Shown in pieces: positions 20,518 through 31,316 of a stretch of DNA of 34,818 nt (positions are counted from its first letter, which is position 1; each line of letters starts with the position of its first letter). This DNA comes from Phanerodontia chrysosporium (taxonomy: Eukaryota; Basidiomycota; Agaricomycetes; Polyporales; Phanerochaetaceae), in NCBI GenBank assembly GCA_001910725.1, contig MJGA01000098.1, positions 1-34,818 of the forward strand. Reading direction: 5' to 3'. The position numbers were made by a program, and so were the translations under genes. Below the pieces are notes generated by a model. The model did not search any database. It was not told the DNA's origin and saw only the letters and a program-made list of their open reading frames with translations.

Positions 20518-20527
20518 AGGTCGAGAT
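20518..20527 (+). promoter_or_regulatory. Self-priming primer binding site of element B
   Basis: AGGTCGAGAT begins two bases inside the 5' LTR. It is the exact reverse complement of ATCTCGACCT (20324-20333), which lies 34 bp downstream of the start of the TATA box. This repeats the arrangement of element A and of Tf1. Confidence 0.82.
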
Positions 20528-20644
20528 CTTTTGGGTGCCCTAGGCATTTTTCCCTACCGCTCCCCCCACAATACCGTTTAAAAAAGTTTATCCCCACCGA
20601 TTAAAGCGAGTACGTCGTAGTCGAGCAGCCCGTTCACTCCGTGC

Positions 20645-21358
20645 ATGTTGCTGAGGCTTGCATTTGCAGTGCCGAAAGACGTCCAGCTCAAGGACCACAT
20701 CCCCCAGCGCATCTTCGACCGCCTCCAACGTCGCCGCGAGGCTGGTAACCCTGTCAAGTGGACGGACCGCAAAGTCAAGGCGGTCGTCAAGTACGTCTCC
20801 ACGCTCCCGACGCCTCCGCCCTCCGTCCCCTCCATCAATTGGACCGCCGTCCGCGAAGCCCGTGAGGCCGAACAACGCGTAGGCAACCGCATCCGCGAGC
20901 AGCGCCAACGAGAGGCGCAAGAAGCCCAGGCCGCCGTAGCCGCCTCCTCCTCCAAGCTCAGTCTGGCAGAGCGCCTCAGCGCCGCCCCGACGTACGAGCC
21001 CATCGCCCGCAAGCCCATCGGCATCGATATCCCGAAGTACTCCCCTACCGACCTCGTCGGCATCTTCACGCCCAAGCTCGACGCCACCATCAAGCGTCTC
21101 AAGGCCGTCGAGGAAGTCGACCTGCTCCACATCGTCAACAGCGACCACGCCCACCACTTCCATCTCCTGCTCGAGCGACTTCGCCAGATCCGCGCCGAGC
21201 TCAGCCGCCTCGCCCCCACCACCACGTTTAAGGAGTGGCACCAATACGAGCTCGGTCTCGCTCAAATTGGTGACATTCCGTTCATCGGTTTAAGGCGAAA
21301 CTTCCGCCGTATCGTAGGGCAGCTGAACATTGTGTACGAGGCTGGTTATTTTGATTAG
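20645..21358 (+). CDS. Element B ORF0, unknown protein ahead of gag
   Basis: 237 residues from ATG 20645, with an in-frame TAG upstream that sets this start. An Arg/Glu/Gln-rich helical middle (about 75-105) is followed by an Ala/Ser stretch and a helical C-terminal region. That region shares with element A's ORF0 the pattern ER-x3-IR-x2-L, then EW-x6-L-x3-G-x3-F-x2-L-[KR]-x2-F-x6-L with no gap in the last 30 positions. No zinc knuckle or catalytic motif is visible. Its place just before gag in two divergent families suggests a conserved accessory or matrix-like role; function is unknown. Confidence 0.8.
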   Translation: MLLRLAFAVPKDVQLKDHIPQRIFDRLQRRREAGNPVKWTDRKVKAVVKYVSTLPTPPPSVPSINWTAVREAREAEQRVGNRIREQRQREAQEAQAAVAASSSKLSLAERLSAAPTYEPIARKPIGIDIPKYSPTDLVGIFTPKLDATIKRLKAVEEVDLLHIVNSDHAHHFHLLLERLRQIRAELSRLAPTTTFKEWHQYELGLAQIGDIPFIGLRRNFRRIVGQLNIVYEAGYFD

Positions 21359-21365
21359 TTTATAA

Positions 21366-21788
21366 AATACATCTTCTGTCGCTCTGGATTTCGACTGTTC
21401 GAATTGTCCGCACTTCTTCGGGCGAACCACAGAGAACGGCGTCACTCTTCCCGCCGATCTCCACGTCGAGGAAAACAACGGGTCTCGAGAAGCCAGGGAG
21501 TGCAGTCAGCAGCCCTGCCCTTATCGAGAGACTGCCCCTCCGCTACTCCCGGTTCCGCCTAGCGACCGAGAGACACAGTTCGAACGCCCTCATTTCGCGC
21601 AACGGCTAGAATTCGCCCGCGCCTCTGCCACTACTCCGAATACTCCCGATCACAGTCCCCCGGACAGCAGCCACCACTCGTCTCCCGAGACATCACTCGG
21701 CTCCGTCCTCTCCGATCACGAACCAGTTCCCTCGCCCCTCGATCTCTCCCGCGCTCACTCAGGAGCCAATACTCCCCGTCCTCCCAAT
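21366..21788 (+). other. ATG-less open extension upstream of B gag
   Basis: The gag frame is open from a TAA just after the ORF0 stop to the first gag ATG at 21789, about 420 nt with no ATG. Its translation is rich in Pro, Ser and Thr (for example DHSPPDSSHHSSPET). It may be an N-terminal Gag extension reached by unusual initiation, or just untranslated spacer. Confidence 0.45.
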
Positions 21789-23039
21789 ATGTCCAGCACT
21801 CCCGGTGGAGCGCCGCCCGGTCCGGCGCCTCCCGACCCCGTTTCTGCTGCGCTCCTGCAAATGGCCCAGGCAATGACGCAGCTCACCAACACGGTCAACA
21901 CTCTGGCCCAGGCCATCGGTAACAATCACACAACGGTCAACGCCACGGTTAACGCGAACAAGGAGCTGCCCTTCGTCGAGAAGCCCGTCCCGTTCAAAGG
22001 AAAAGGTTCGGACACGGCCCGTCTCTTCCGTGCCGCCTATCGCATCTACGCCGACGGGCAGCCAGAGAAATTCGGCAAGCGCGACGTCAACGGTAACCTC
22101 GAACGGGACGCAAACACCGGCAAGATCTTGGTAGACGGCCAGAAGTGGATCGTTGGCGCCCTCTCCTTCATGCAGGACGAAGCCGCTGAATGGGCACGGC
22201 AGTACATCGAGCAAGCGGCAGACGGCACTCAGTTGTTCGGAGGTTCCCGCACCCAATTCTGGGAGGCTTTCAAGAACCGGTTCGAGCCCATGGACGAGAA
22301 GGCCGAGGCCCTCAGCAAGCTGCAGGCATGCACGCAAGGCAACCGTCGGTTCGCGGAGTTCTTTGCGGAATTCCAAGCCCTCGCCGGCCGCACGAAGCTC
22401 ACCCCGGAAGACCTGGCAGCCCGGCTACGGACGAAGTTTAATAAGGACTACCTCGAGCGGATCTCGTACATGGTCAACCCCGCTACCGGCAAAGGCCCCG
22501 AGACGTACGACGAGCTCAAGAACGCGGGTTTCGCCGTCGACCGGTCGAAGGACAAGCTCTCGCAAGACCTCCTGGCACAGCAAGGCAAGACGTCCTCGTC
22601 TCCGGCTAGCTCGTCGGCGCGCGCCTTCCGCGACCCGAACGCGATGGACATCGACGCCGCGAACATCGACGAGCTGTTTAAGGGTCTCACCGGCACGGAT
22701 CTCAAGCGCCAGTTCGACGCTGTCATGAAGGATCGCTGCAAGGTCTGCGGCTCGAAGTCCCACAAGTCCACGGACCCCGTTCACCGCGACTCGGTTTGCA
22801 ACCATTGCGGCAAGAAGGGTCACTGGTCCCGCGTCTGTCGCGCTCGCCTCGAGGGCAAGCCGAGAACCGCCCCCGCTACCGCCGCCGTCCGCGCCTCGTC
22901 TTCGGATACCTCGCCACAGGACTCCTTGTCTCCGGCCTCCTCGTCTTCTGGCAGCTCGTCTGACGACCAAGCCGCCGCGATCGCCGCCCTCCGTGACCAG
23001 CTGGCTCTGATACAAAAGCAGCTCGGGGGTTTTGCTTAA
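21789..23039 (+). CDS. Element B Gag (capsid and nucleocapsid)
   Basis: 416 residues from ATG 21789. A Pro-rich start and short coiled coil (about 20-45) lead to a retrotransposon-Gag capsid domain (about 70-230; WEAFKNRFEP, FAEFFAEFQALAGRTKLT). A cysteine pair segment (CKVCGSKSHKSTD) precedes a canonical CCHC knuckle (CNHCGKKGHWSRVC), then a Ser-rich tail. Gag builds the virus-like particle and packages RNA. It ends at TAA in the frameshift cassette. Confidence 0.92.
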   Translation: MSSTPGGAPPGPAPPDPVSAALLQMAQAMTQLTNTVNTLAQAIGNNHTTVNATVNANKELPFVEKPVPFKGKGSDTARLFRAAYRIYADGQPEKFGKRDVNGNLERDANTGKILVDGQKWIVGALSFMQDEAAEWARQYIEQAADGTQLFGGSRTQFWEAFKNRFEPMDEKAEALSKLQACTQGNRRFAEFFAEFQALAGRTKLTPEDLAARLRTKFNKDYLERISYMVNPATGKGPETYDELKNAGFAVDRSKDKLSQDLLAQQGKTSSSPASSSARAFRDPNAMDIDAANIDELFKGLTGTDLKRQFDAVMKDRCKVCGSKSHKSTDPVHRDSVCNHCGKKGHWSRVCRARLEGKPRTAPATAAVRASSSDTSPQDSLSPASSSSGSSSDDQAAAIAALRDQLALIQKQLGGFA

Positions 23040-23071
23040 GGGGCCGGAGTGACGCCGCATCGTCGGTCCCC
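23027..23071 (+). promoter_or_regulatory. Predicted -1 ribosomal frameshift signal between gag and pol of B
   Basis: In the gag frame CTC GGG GGT TTT GCT TAA contains the perfect slippery heptamer G GGT TTT (23027-23033). A 6-nt spacer (GCTTAA) leads to GGGGCCG (23040-23046), which can pair with CGGTCCCC (23064-23071) with one bulged base. Slipping back one base gives TTT TGC TTA AGG and enters the pol frame, which is open from here. The G run could be miscounted in the assembly, which would change the frames. Confidence 0.75.
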
Positions 23072-26000
23072 GTTTCGTCAAGCCCGGATTCAACTCCGGT
23101 GCCTTCGTTAGAACCACAGGACATTTCGGACTCTATCCGCTCGTGTACAATATCCGTATTAGACCCTTTCTCGAATCACTACCGTGTACCAGTAAAGCTC
23201 ACCGGAATCAATAAGACTATTCGCACGCCTGCAATGATTGACTCCGGTGCGACTTCGCTGTTCATCCACGAAGACTTCTGCAAGCAGCATAAGATTCTCA
23301 CGGTACCACTCAAAAGGGAGATTACGCTATACAACATCGACGGAACCAAGAACGAAGCAGGGTCTATCACGCGTCGTGCCAGACTCCAGCTGACTGTGGG
23401 CTCTTACACGTTTAAGGAGGAGTTTCTTGTCACGAACACCGGTCCGGAGGACGTCATCCTCGGACTTCCGTGGCTCAAGAAATGGAATCCGAACATCAAC
23501 TGGGAAACGGGAGACGTCCAGTTTCAGCTCCGCGGCGGAGCTGAGGACACCCCGGTTTTCGGTATCCACCAGATTGACGCCAACCGCTCCGAGCGCCGTG
23601 AATGGCTTCGAGCAGGCATTGTTGAGGACGCCAAGGACGAAGTCTGGATCCTCGCCGGTTACACTTACTCGCAAGCGATCGCTGTCAAAGCCAATCGCGA
23701 GAAGTACGCCAAGACGTTTGAGGAGCTGGTTCCCAAGGAGTACCACCAACACAAGAAAGTGTTCTCCGAAGAAGAATCACACCGCCTCCCGAAGCATCAG
23801 CCCTGGGATCACGCGATAGATCTCGTTCCGGACGCCCTGGCCTCGATTAAATCGAAGGTTTATCCCATGTCCCCGATCGAGAATGAAGAACTACAGCGGT
23901 TCATCGACGACGCACTCGCCAAGGGCTATATCGTCCCCAGCAAGTCTCCGATCGCTTCCCCTGTCTTCTTCATCAAGAAAAAGGACGGCAAGCTCCGGTT
24001 CATTCAGGATTACCGCAAGCTCAACGACATCACCGTGAAGAATCGCTACCCCCTTCCGCTCGCCTCCGATATCATCGGGAAGCTCCAGGGCGCTAAGATC
24101 TTCACCAAGTTCGACGTCCGTTGGGGCTACAACAACGTCCGGATTAAGGAAGGTGACGAGTGGAAAGCCGCCTTCGTCACCAACCGCGGCCTCTTCGAGC
24201 CCAGAGTCATGTACTTCGGTCTGTGCAACAGCCCTGCCACGTTCCAGGCCCTCATGAACCACATCTTCGCCGACCTCATTGCCGAAAGCAAGGTCGCGGT
24301 CTACCTCGACGACATACTCATCTGGTCGAACGATCTCGCTTCGCATCGGAAGATTGTTCACGAAGTCCTGGCACGCCTCGCCAAGTACGATCTGTACCTT
24401 CGGCCCGAAAAGTGCGAGTTCGAGCGCTCAGAGATCGAGTATCTTGGGCTCCTCATCAGCGAAGGACAAGTCGGCATGGACCCCGGCAAGGTTAAGGCTG
24501 TAGCCGAATGGCCGACCCCGAAGAACCTCAAAGATGTACAAGGCTTTGTCGGGTTCGCCAACTTCTATCGCCGTTTCATCAAGGACTTCTCAAAGATCTG
24601 CCGCCCGCTGCACGATCTGACGAAGAAGGATACTCCGTTTAATTGGGGTCCCGCACAGGCGGAAGCCTTCGAGACGCTCAAGCGCGCTTTCACGACTCAG
24701 CCCGTGCTCGCCATGTGGAGCATTGATCGGCCAACTCGCGTCGAGACCGATGCTTCTGGCTACGCCACCGGAGGGTCATAGCCCAACGCAACCCCGAAGA
24801 TGGTCTCTGGCATCCAATCGCGTATCGCTCGCAGACCATGAGCCCCGCCGAGCGAAACTACGAGATCTGGGACCGCGAGATGCTTGCAATCATCGAAGCT
24901 CTCAAGGACTGGCGCCAGTTCCTCGAAGGTCTCCCAGAGCCTTTTGAGATCTGGACCGATCATCAGAATCTTCAGTACTGGAAGACTGCGCAGAATCTCA
25001 CGCGGCGACAAGCCCGCTGGGCCTCCTACCTCGCCGAGTACGATTTCCGCATCATCCATCGCCCCGGCAAGACCCATCTCCTCGCCGACCCGCTCTCCCG
25101 GCCTTCCTCGCTGCATGTCTCTGACGAAGAGGACAACCGCTCGCAGATAGTATTGAAGCCAGAGCTGTTTAAGATAGCCGCCACGGTAGCTCTCGCAAAC
25201 CCCTCCCCCTCGAGAAGTGCATTCGCGACTGCTCCGAAAAGGAAAAGGAAGTCGCAGACGCTCTGCAGGTTCTCCGGACCAAGGGGCCCCGCAAGCTGCG
25301 CAACGGCGTTCTCGAATGGGAAGAAGACAACGGCCTTCTGTACTACCATGGGAAAGTCTACGTGCCGAACAGTGCCGCGCTGCGCAACGACGTCATCAAG
25401 TCTTGCCACGACGCGCCGACTGCCGGACACCCTGGGAAGCACACCACCCTCGAGTTGGTCTCTCGGTACTATTGGTGGCCGCGCATCTCCGCCGACGTTA
25501 GCCGCTACGTGCTCGGCTGCGACCAATGCCAGCGGTACAAGTCCGCCCCGCATCCGAAGGCCACCCTACAGCCCCACGACGTCCCTTCAGGGCCTTGGGA
25601 ACACGTCGGTGTGGATCTCATCACGCAACTCCCACGCGACGCCAAGACCAAGAAGGACTCCATTGCGGTCTACGTGGACCACTATTCGGATCAGTGCCAC
25701 CTTGTGCCGGTCGACTCGACGATCACCGCTGCCGGCATGGGCGACGTCCACTATACGGACATCTTCCGCCTCCACGGCCTCCCACGCAAGATCTTCTCCG
25801 ATCGCGGACCCCAGTTTGCAGCTCAGTACATGCGAGCGCTGTACAAGCGCCTCGGCATCGCTACTGGTCTTACCACGGCATATCACCCAGAAGGCAATGG
25901 CAAGGTCGAGCGCAAGAACCAGGAAGTCGAGAAATTCCTGCGTCTCTTCGTCTCCCAGCGCCAAGACGACTGGGTCGATTGGCTCCCAATGGCCGAGTTT

Positions 26001-26789
26001 ACCCTGAACTCACACGTGTCTAGTGCTACCGAGCGCACGCCCTTCGAGATCGTTTACGGCTACACACCGGACTTCACGATCCCGGCCGGCAAACACACCA
26101 AGGTTCCCGCTCTCGATGAGCGCCTAGACCGCATGGCTCACGTTCGCAAAGAGGCCGAAGCTGCCCTGCGCCTAGCCAAAGCCCGCATGAAAGAAGAGTA
26201 CGAGGCCGCGAAGAAACGCGCCCACTCCTTCAAAGTCGGCGATCAGGTTTGGCTCAGCACGAAAGACCTCAGCATCGATCAGCCTTCGCCCAAGCTCGGC
26301 CCTCGTCAGCTGGGCCCGTTTAAGGTTCTGGAAAAGATCGGCGATCTGGACTATCGGCTCGAGCTCCCGAGCTGGCTAAAAATCCACCCGGTTTTCCATG
26401 TCAACCGCCTCAGCCCGTGGCACGATCAGGGCGTCGAGAAGCCCCTGCCTCCCAAACCTGTCAAGGTTGCCGGCGAAGAAGAATACGTCGTCGAGAAGAT
26501 CCTCGACAGCCGCATATACCGCCGCCAACTGCAGTATAAAGTCCGCTGGAAAGGCTACGGCCAAGCCGGCGACACGTGGGAAAAGGCAGACAACCTCAAG
26601 CACGCCAAGGCCCTGGTCAACAAATTTCATCGCGAAAATCCGGAAGCGCCCCGCAAGCTCGCTGCCACCGCCTTCGAAGCCCTTGCCACCTCTTTTCGCC
26701 CGTTCGTCACCGAAGTCGACGTCTCTCTCCTTCCTGCCTCCGATCGCGCTAAGGCCGATCTCGACTGGGAGGAGGGGCGCCACATCTGA
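23032..26789 (+). CDS. Element B Pol: protease, RT, RNase H, integrase, chromodomain (two frame breaks)
   Basis: Expected as a Gag-Pol -1 fusion. Domains in order: retropepsin (MIDSGATSLFI), RT with YLDDILIWS near 24302, RNase H (ETDASGYATGG), HHCC finger (HPGKHTTLE, CDQC), integrase core with D, D and E (SDRGPQF, GNGKVERKNQ), and a chromodomain near 26482-26640 (YVVEKILDSR, YKVRWKGYGQAGDTWEK). Two breaks appear: GGG at 24773-24775 lacks one G, and 25200-25209 (CCCCTCCCCC) lacks one C; adding one base each restores conserved reading. Since the LTRs look identical, these are more likely base-call errors than decay. The first segment ends at 24781 and the last runs to the stop at 26787-26789. 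Confidence 0.9.
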
Positions 26790-26814
26790 CAGCCTCGCGA
26801 GGACGCTCGGTTTT

Positions 26815-26824
26815 AGGAGGGGGG
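26815..26824 (+). promoter_or_regulatory. Polypurine tract of element B
   Basis: AGGAGGGGGG followed by TAA lies just before the 3' LTR (26828). It should prime plus-strand synthesis. Confidence 0.85.
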
Positions 26825-26827
26825 TAA

Positions 26828-27522
26828 TGTCACGGATGTGACGGTGTCGCCCTATTTTTCGCCGATTTTTGGCCATTTTCCTCGATTAATCCAACGGGCG
26901 AGCAGCCCTCGCGCCGTCTGGAGTCCTAGCCGCCCACACTCAGCGCCTGGCCATTCAGCGCCAGCGCCCTGATGGCGCATCACCCCTAGACGCCAGCGCA
27001 TCCCGCTGCGCGCTCAGACACTGCCCGGATCACCGGTCTGCCCTGCAACCGGTTCCCCGGATCGCCGAGGAGGCACTGTCATCCCTGATGACTCCCCTCG
27101 CCGAGACACGCCGAGCTGATCAGCCTGATGACACAGCCTCGGCCCGACGCAGCCTCGAAACACTGCCAGCTGACACAGCCTCGTGACATAGCCCCCGCAC
27201 AGCCTCGCCGCGCAGCCCGCGTCGCAGCCTCGCTGGCTATGCTAAGCACTGCCCATCAGCTTAGGTAATCGTACAGCCTGCCCTGAACTCCTGTAGTATA
27301 TATAGGTAGCACCTCTCGCTCCTGTCCGTCATCTCGACCTCTTGGTCAATACGGACAGGTAAGCCCTCGCTTGTATAGTAGAATAGTCTGCTAATGTTAA
27401 CTTGGTCAATACGGACAGCTGAACAAGTTTGTTCGTCGCTGCGTGACTCGCTCCGCCGCGCCTCGTCGTCGACCTCCCCACTTGCCCTCCCTCGTGAAGC
27501 GTTGAGCCCTAGCTCCGCGACA
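26828..27522 (+). repeat. 3' LTR of element B (695 bp)
   Basis: It has the same length as the 5' LTR and no difference that I noticed. It is followed directly by the GTCTG target duplicate and element A sequence. Confidence 0.96.
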
Positions 27523-30500
27523 GTCTGGCTGTGCATCTACAATCTGCTCGACCTCGTACTCCTCGTCATCACCCACACGAATGGGTGGTAGGGGTTTGCG
27601 CGTGCGATTGGCAACCTCATCCTCGACGTGCTTCGTGAGCTTGCTTGCGTGGAAGACCAGGTGAATCTTCACATGGGCTGGTAACTTCAGCTTGAAGGTG
27701 ACCGGTCCCAGCTGCTCTACGATCTCGTAAGGGCCTACTCGCTTTGGTGCCAGTTTCTTGGAGGGAACCCGAAGGTTCAGATCCTTTGCGTCAAGCCAAA
27801 CACGGTCTCCGACCTTGAACAAGGGTTCTGATTTACCCTGGTCGTAGTACCACTTCATTCGCTCTGCAGCCAGCACGAGCGCGGCTTTCGCCTGATCTTG
27901 GGCCTCCTGTCTAAGCTTCGTCCAGTCGTCCAGTTCTGACAACCTTGTAACACGGTCCTGCTCTGGGAACATGCGTGGATGACGGCCGTATTTGACGAAG
28001 AATGGCGAGTTCTTGGTGCTTTCATGCGCCTGGTTGTTGTACGCAAACTCGGCAGAGGGCAAAAGGTACGCCCAGTCGTCCTGCCTGAAGCTTGTGTAGC
28101 AGCGCAGATACTGCTCCAATGACTGATTAACTCGCTCAGTCTGGCCGTCTGCCTGAGGGTGAAACGCTGTAGTCATTGCTGACTTGATCCCCAAGAGTCT
28201 GCACCATTCCTGGAAGAGTTTTGCAGCGAACTGCGTCCCTCTATCCGAAATGATCTGTCTGGGTAGGCCATGCAAAGGCCAAACACGCTCATAAAGTAAA
28301 TTTCCCAGATTCTTGGCTGAAAACTCCTTGGTGATGGGGAGGAAATGTGCTCGCTTGGTTAAGCGGCAAACGACTACGAAGATAGCATTATAACCGTCCG
28401 ACTCAGGCAAGTCCGTGATCATATCGCACGAGATTATCTTCCAGGGTTCCGACGGGACCTTGTTCGGTTGTAGCAGGCCAGCAGGCTTCTGATTGACGTT
28501 TTTATGCGACTGGCAGACTTCGCAACCTGCGACGTACTTCTTGACGTAAACTGACATTCCTGGCCACCAGTAGTTGCGCGACAGCAACTCCAACGTCTTC
28601 CATCGTCCAGGGTGTCCAGCTCCAGGGAAGTCGTGGTGTAACTTGAGTAGATCCACCCTAATCTTGTCGTCCTTGGGCACATACACCTTGCCTCGGTGCA
28701 GTAGTAGCCCGTCCTCGAGGTGCCATTCCGCTAAGTCCTTCCTGAACTCTCTTGGTCCTTTCAACATCAGGTCTTTGTACGACTTGGTGACTTCGTCGTC
28801 CAGCAGGGCTTTTCTGATCCTTTCTAGCAGTTTGCTATCGTCCACTATCGATGAATGGGTTGGTTGCATGGCTCGAATCGCGAAATATTCTGGCTTCAAA
28901 AGGACTTTTTCACGATTGTCGCAATCCACCCCCAATTCATGATCTGGCCTCCTGGACATTGGATCAGCCCGCTTCATCGTCTTTCCAGGCTTGTGCTCCA
29001 ACTTGAAGTGGAAACGTGTGAGGAAAAGACTCCAACATGCTTGACGTCGCGTCAAGTCTTGTGCCTTGCGGAAATAGGTCAAATTCTGGTGATCTGACCA
29101 TATTTCGAACGGTAGAGGGTGTCCCTCCAAGTGGTGGCGCCATTCCTTCAGCGCGCGGATGATGGCTAGCATCTCCTTGTCGTATATCTCATAGTTGCGC
29201 TCGTGTACGCCTAGCGCCTTGGAGTAAAATGCGACAGGGTGCCAAAGGCCATCCTCGCCCAGTTGCTCAAGTACAGCCCCCGTAGCAAAGTCTGACGAAT
29301 CGCATTCGAGCCTAAAAGGGTGCTCGTCGTCTGGAATCTTGAGAATAGGCGCAGTAGTGAACGCTCTTTTGAGTGTATCGAAGGCATCCTGCTGCTCAGG
29401 CCCCCATTCCCACTCTTTGCCTTTGCGGGTAAGCTCTGACAATGGGCGAACAATCTTGCCAAAGTCTCGAATAAACCGTCGGTAGAAGTTAGCAAAACCC
29501 AGGAAAGCCTGGACATCTTTGACCCTTTTGGGTATGGGCCAAGATAAAACGCCATCTACCTTCGATGGATCCATCTGAACCGACCCCTTGCTGATGATCA
29601 TTCCGAGGTATTCAATGCTATCCGTCTCGAAGAAGCATTTTTCTGGCTTAGCGAATAAGTCGTTGTCGCGTAGCCGCTGTAATACCTCGCGAACTAATCG
29701 CCGATGGTGGTCCAAGTCTTTCGTGAAGATGAGAATGTCGTCTAGGTAGACCATGACATGCCCTTCTCGAATCAGGTCATCGAGAATATGGTTCATCATG
29801 CGCTGAAAGGTTGCTGGTGCATTGCTGAGGCCGAAGAACATCACTGTAGGTTCGTATAAACCGAAGGGTGTGATGAAGGCCAGCTTCCACTCGTCTCCTT
29901 CTTTGATTCTGACGTTGTTATACCCCCATCTAAGATCAATCTTGGTGTATATACTGGCCTTAGATAGTCGATCTATAAGGTCTGAGATCTTGGGTATAGG
30001 GAAGCGGTCTTTCTTGACGACTTCGTTCAGCTTCCTGTAGTCTTGCACCAAGCGCAATGAACCGTCCTTCTTCTTCACGAAAAAGACTGGTGCTGCCAGC
30101 GGGGATTTACTCGGTCTGATGTATCCCTTGGCGAGATTCTCCTGAATCCACTCGTCCAGAGAATTCCTCTCTTCTGGCGACAGCGAGTAATTACGAGCTG
30201 GTCGAGGTAGGGTAGCTCCATCGATAAACTCGACAGCGTGGTCGTAAGGCTTTCGTACGGGTAACCGTTCGCTTGCACGCTTCGAAAACACGTCCCCATA
30301 GTCTTGATACTGTGCAGGGACAAGCTGCTCCCAGCCCTCGATTCCCTTCAGCGAACGAATACTGCACATCGCTGCGATCTTCCGGCAGGTTACTGCCAAA
30401 ATGCGGCCATCTGGGGTGGAAGGGTCGACCCACTGAAGCCAAGGCTCCTCTTCTTCCTCCTCGAAGTCCTCGTCCATGAGTTCTTCGAGCTCTGCTTGTG

Positions 30501-30716
30501 CTACTTGAGCCTTGTGGCTGGTAAAGCGACAAGAGTCTGGGCATCTGGAGTACTTCCACTCGCCCTTATCCCAATCTATCTCAGGATTATGCTTCTTCAA
30601 GTAGCTAAAGCTGAGGAACATGTCCTTTCCACCCAGATCTGTAATGAGGCATGCTTGTCTGGAGACATGGTCCCCTACGGCTATGTCGAGCCAAGCATAC
30701 TCCTCAATACTGCCAC
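27523..30716 (-). CDS. Element A2 pol: RT, RNase H, integrase, first half of chromodomain (uninterrupted)
   Basis: This is the counterpart of 1-3193 without the frame break: with five C at 28929-28933 the frame is open from the solo LTR to element B. RT (YLDDILIF), RNase H, HHCC finger (HPGRWKTLE, CEVCQSHK), integrase core (SDRGTQF, GQTERVNQ) and the start of the chromodomain (EEYEVEQIVDAQ) are all present. Element B then interrupts it; the open frame runs on for 39 codons of B's LTR to a stop at 27406. The upstream end runs into the solo LTR as far as a GTG at 30834. It is cut off from gag-protease by the LTR and from dUTPase by B, so it is not functional now. Confidence 0.9.
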
Positions 30717-31316
30717 TGTCACAGTTTTTCGTCTCAACCCTTAGGGTTAGGGGCAGCAGGTGACAGAAGCGATTACTCCGAACTGTGACATGCAGAAGCG
30801 CTGGAGTGACAGCCCTAGGCTCGGGGCTGGTCACGTGATACGGTGGTCACGTGATGCGCACACGTGCGGTATCCCAGGGTCACATGGTCGAAGGCCTAGA
30901 AGCAGACAAGGGTCTGGAAGCGCCGAGACACTCCGGAATGGACTAGAAAGTCCTGGAGGTCTCTGGACAGGTCCGGACAGTGCTGGAACGTTCTGGAGGT
31001 TTCTGGGACATCGTAGGAACATTTAGGAACGTGTAGGAGAATGTAGGAATGCCTGTAGGGCACTAGCCAATAGCATAGTAGGTATTAGATAGCTAGGACC
31101 CTGAACACCGGTCCCTGGGGACCTGGTGCACATGTATATAAACCCTGAGGGCTGGGGGTGCCTCCCCAGCTTCAATCCCATCGCATCTCACCTCTCTAGT
31201 CTCTATACCTCGTCTTCAAGCTTGGCTACACCTTTTGTAGTCCAAGTAAACCTTTGCCAGTGAGTATTGCTGGTTGGTTTGGTGTATAGGCGCTAGGGCA
31301 GCGCATTTTTGTGATA
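30717..31316 (+). mobile_element. Solo A-family LTR nested in A2, same site as in A1
   Basis: 600 bp, flanked by GCCAC (30712-30716 and 31317-31321). Position, orientation and sequence match the solo LTR at 3194-3793, so the insertion predates the repeat or the two are one locus. Confidence 0.95.

Larger units (their letters stand above)
19821..27522 (+). mobile_element. Ty3/gypsy chromoviral LTR retrotransposon B, complete, nested in A2
   Basis: It is 7,702 bp with two 695-bp LTRs that look identical, a perfect 5-bp TSD, self-priming site, ORF0, gag, frameshift cassette, pol with chromodomain and a polypurine tract. This indicates a very recent insertion. It is more GC-rich than A and its codons strongly favour C or G at the third position, unlike A, so the two families have separate histories. 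Confidence 0.96.

Noticed and set aside
20578..21265. Long minus-strand open frames over B ORF0 and other parts of B
   Set aside because: They are shadows of the GC3-rich plus-strand genes.
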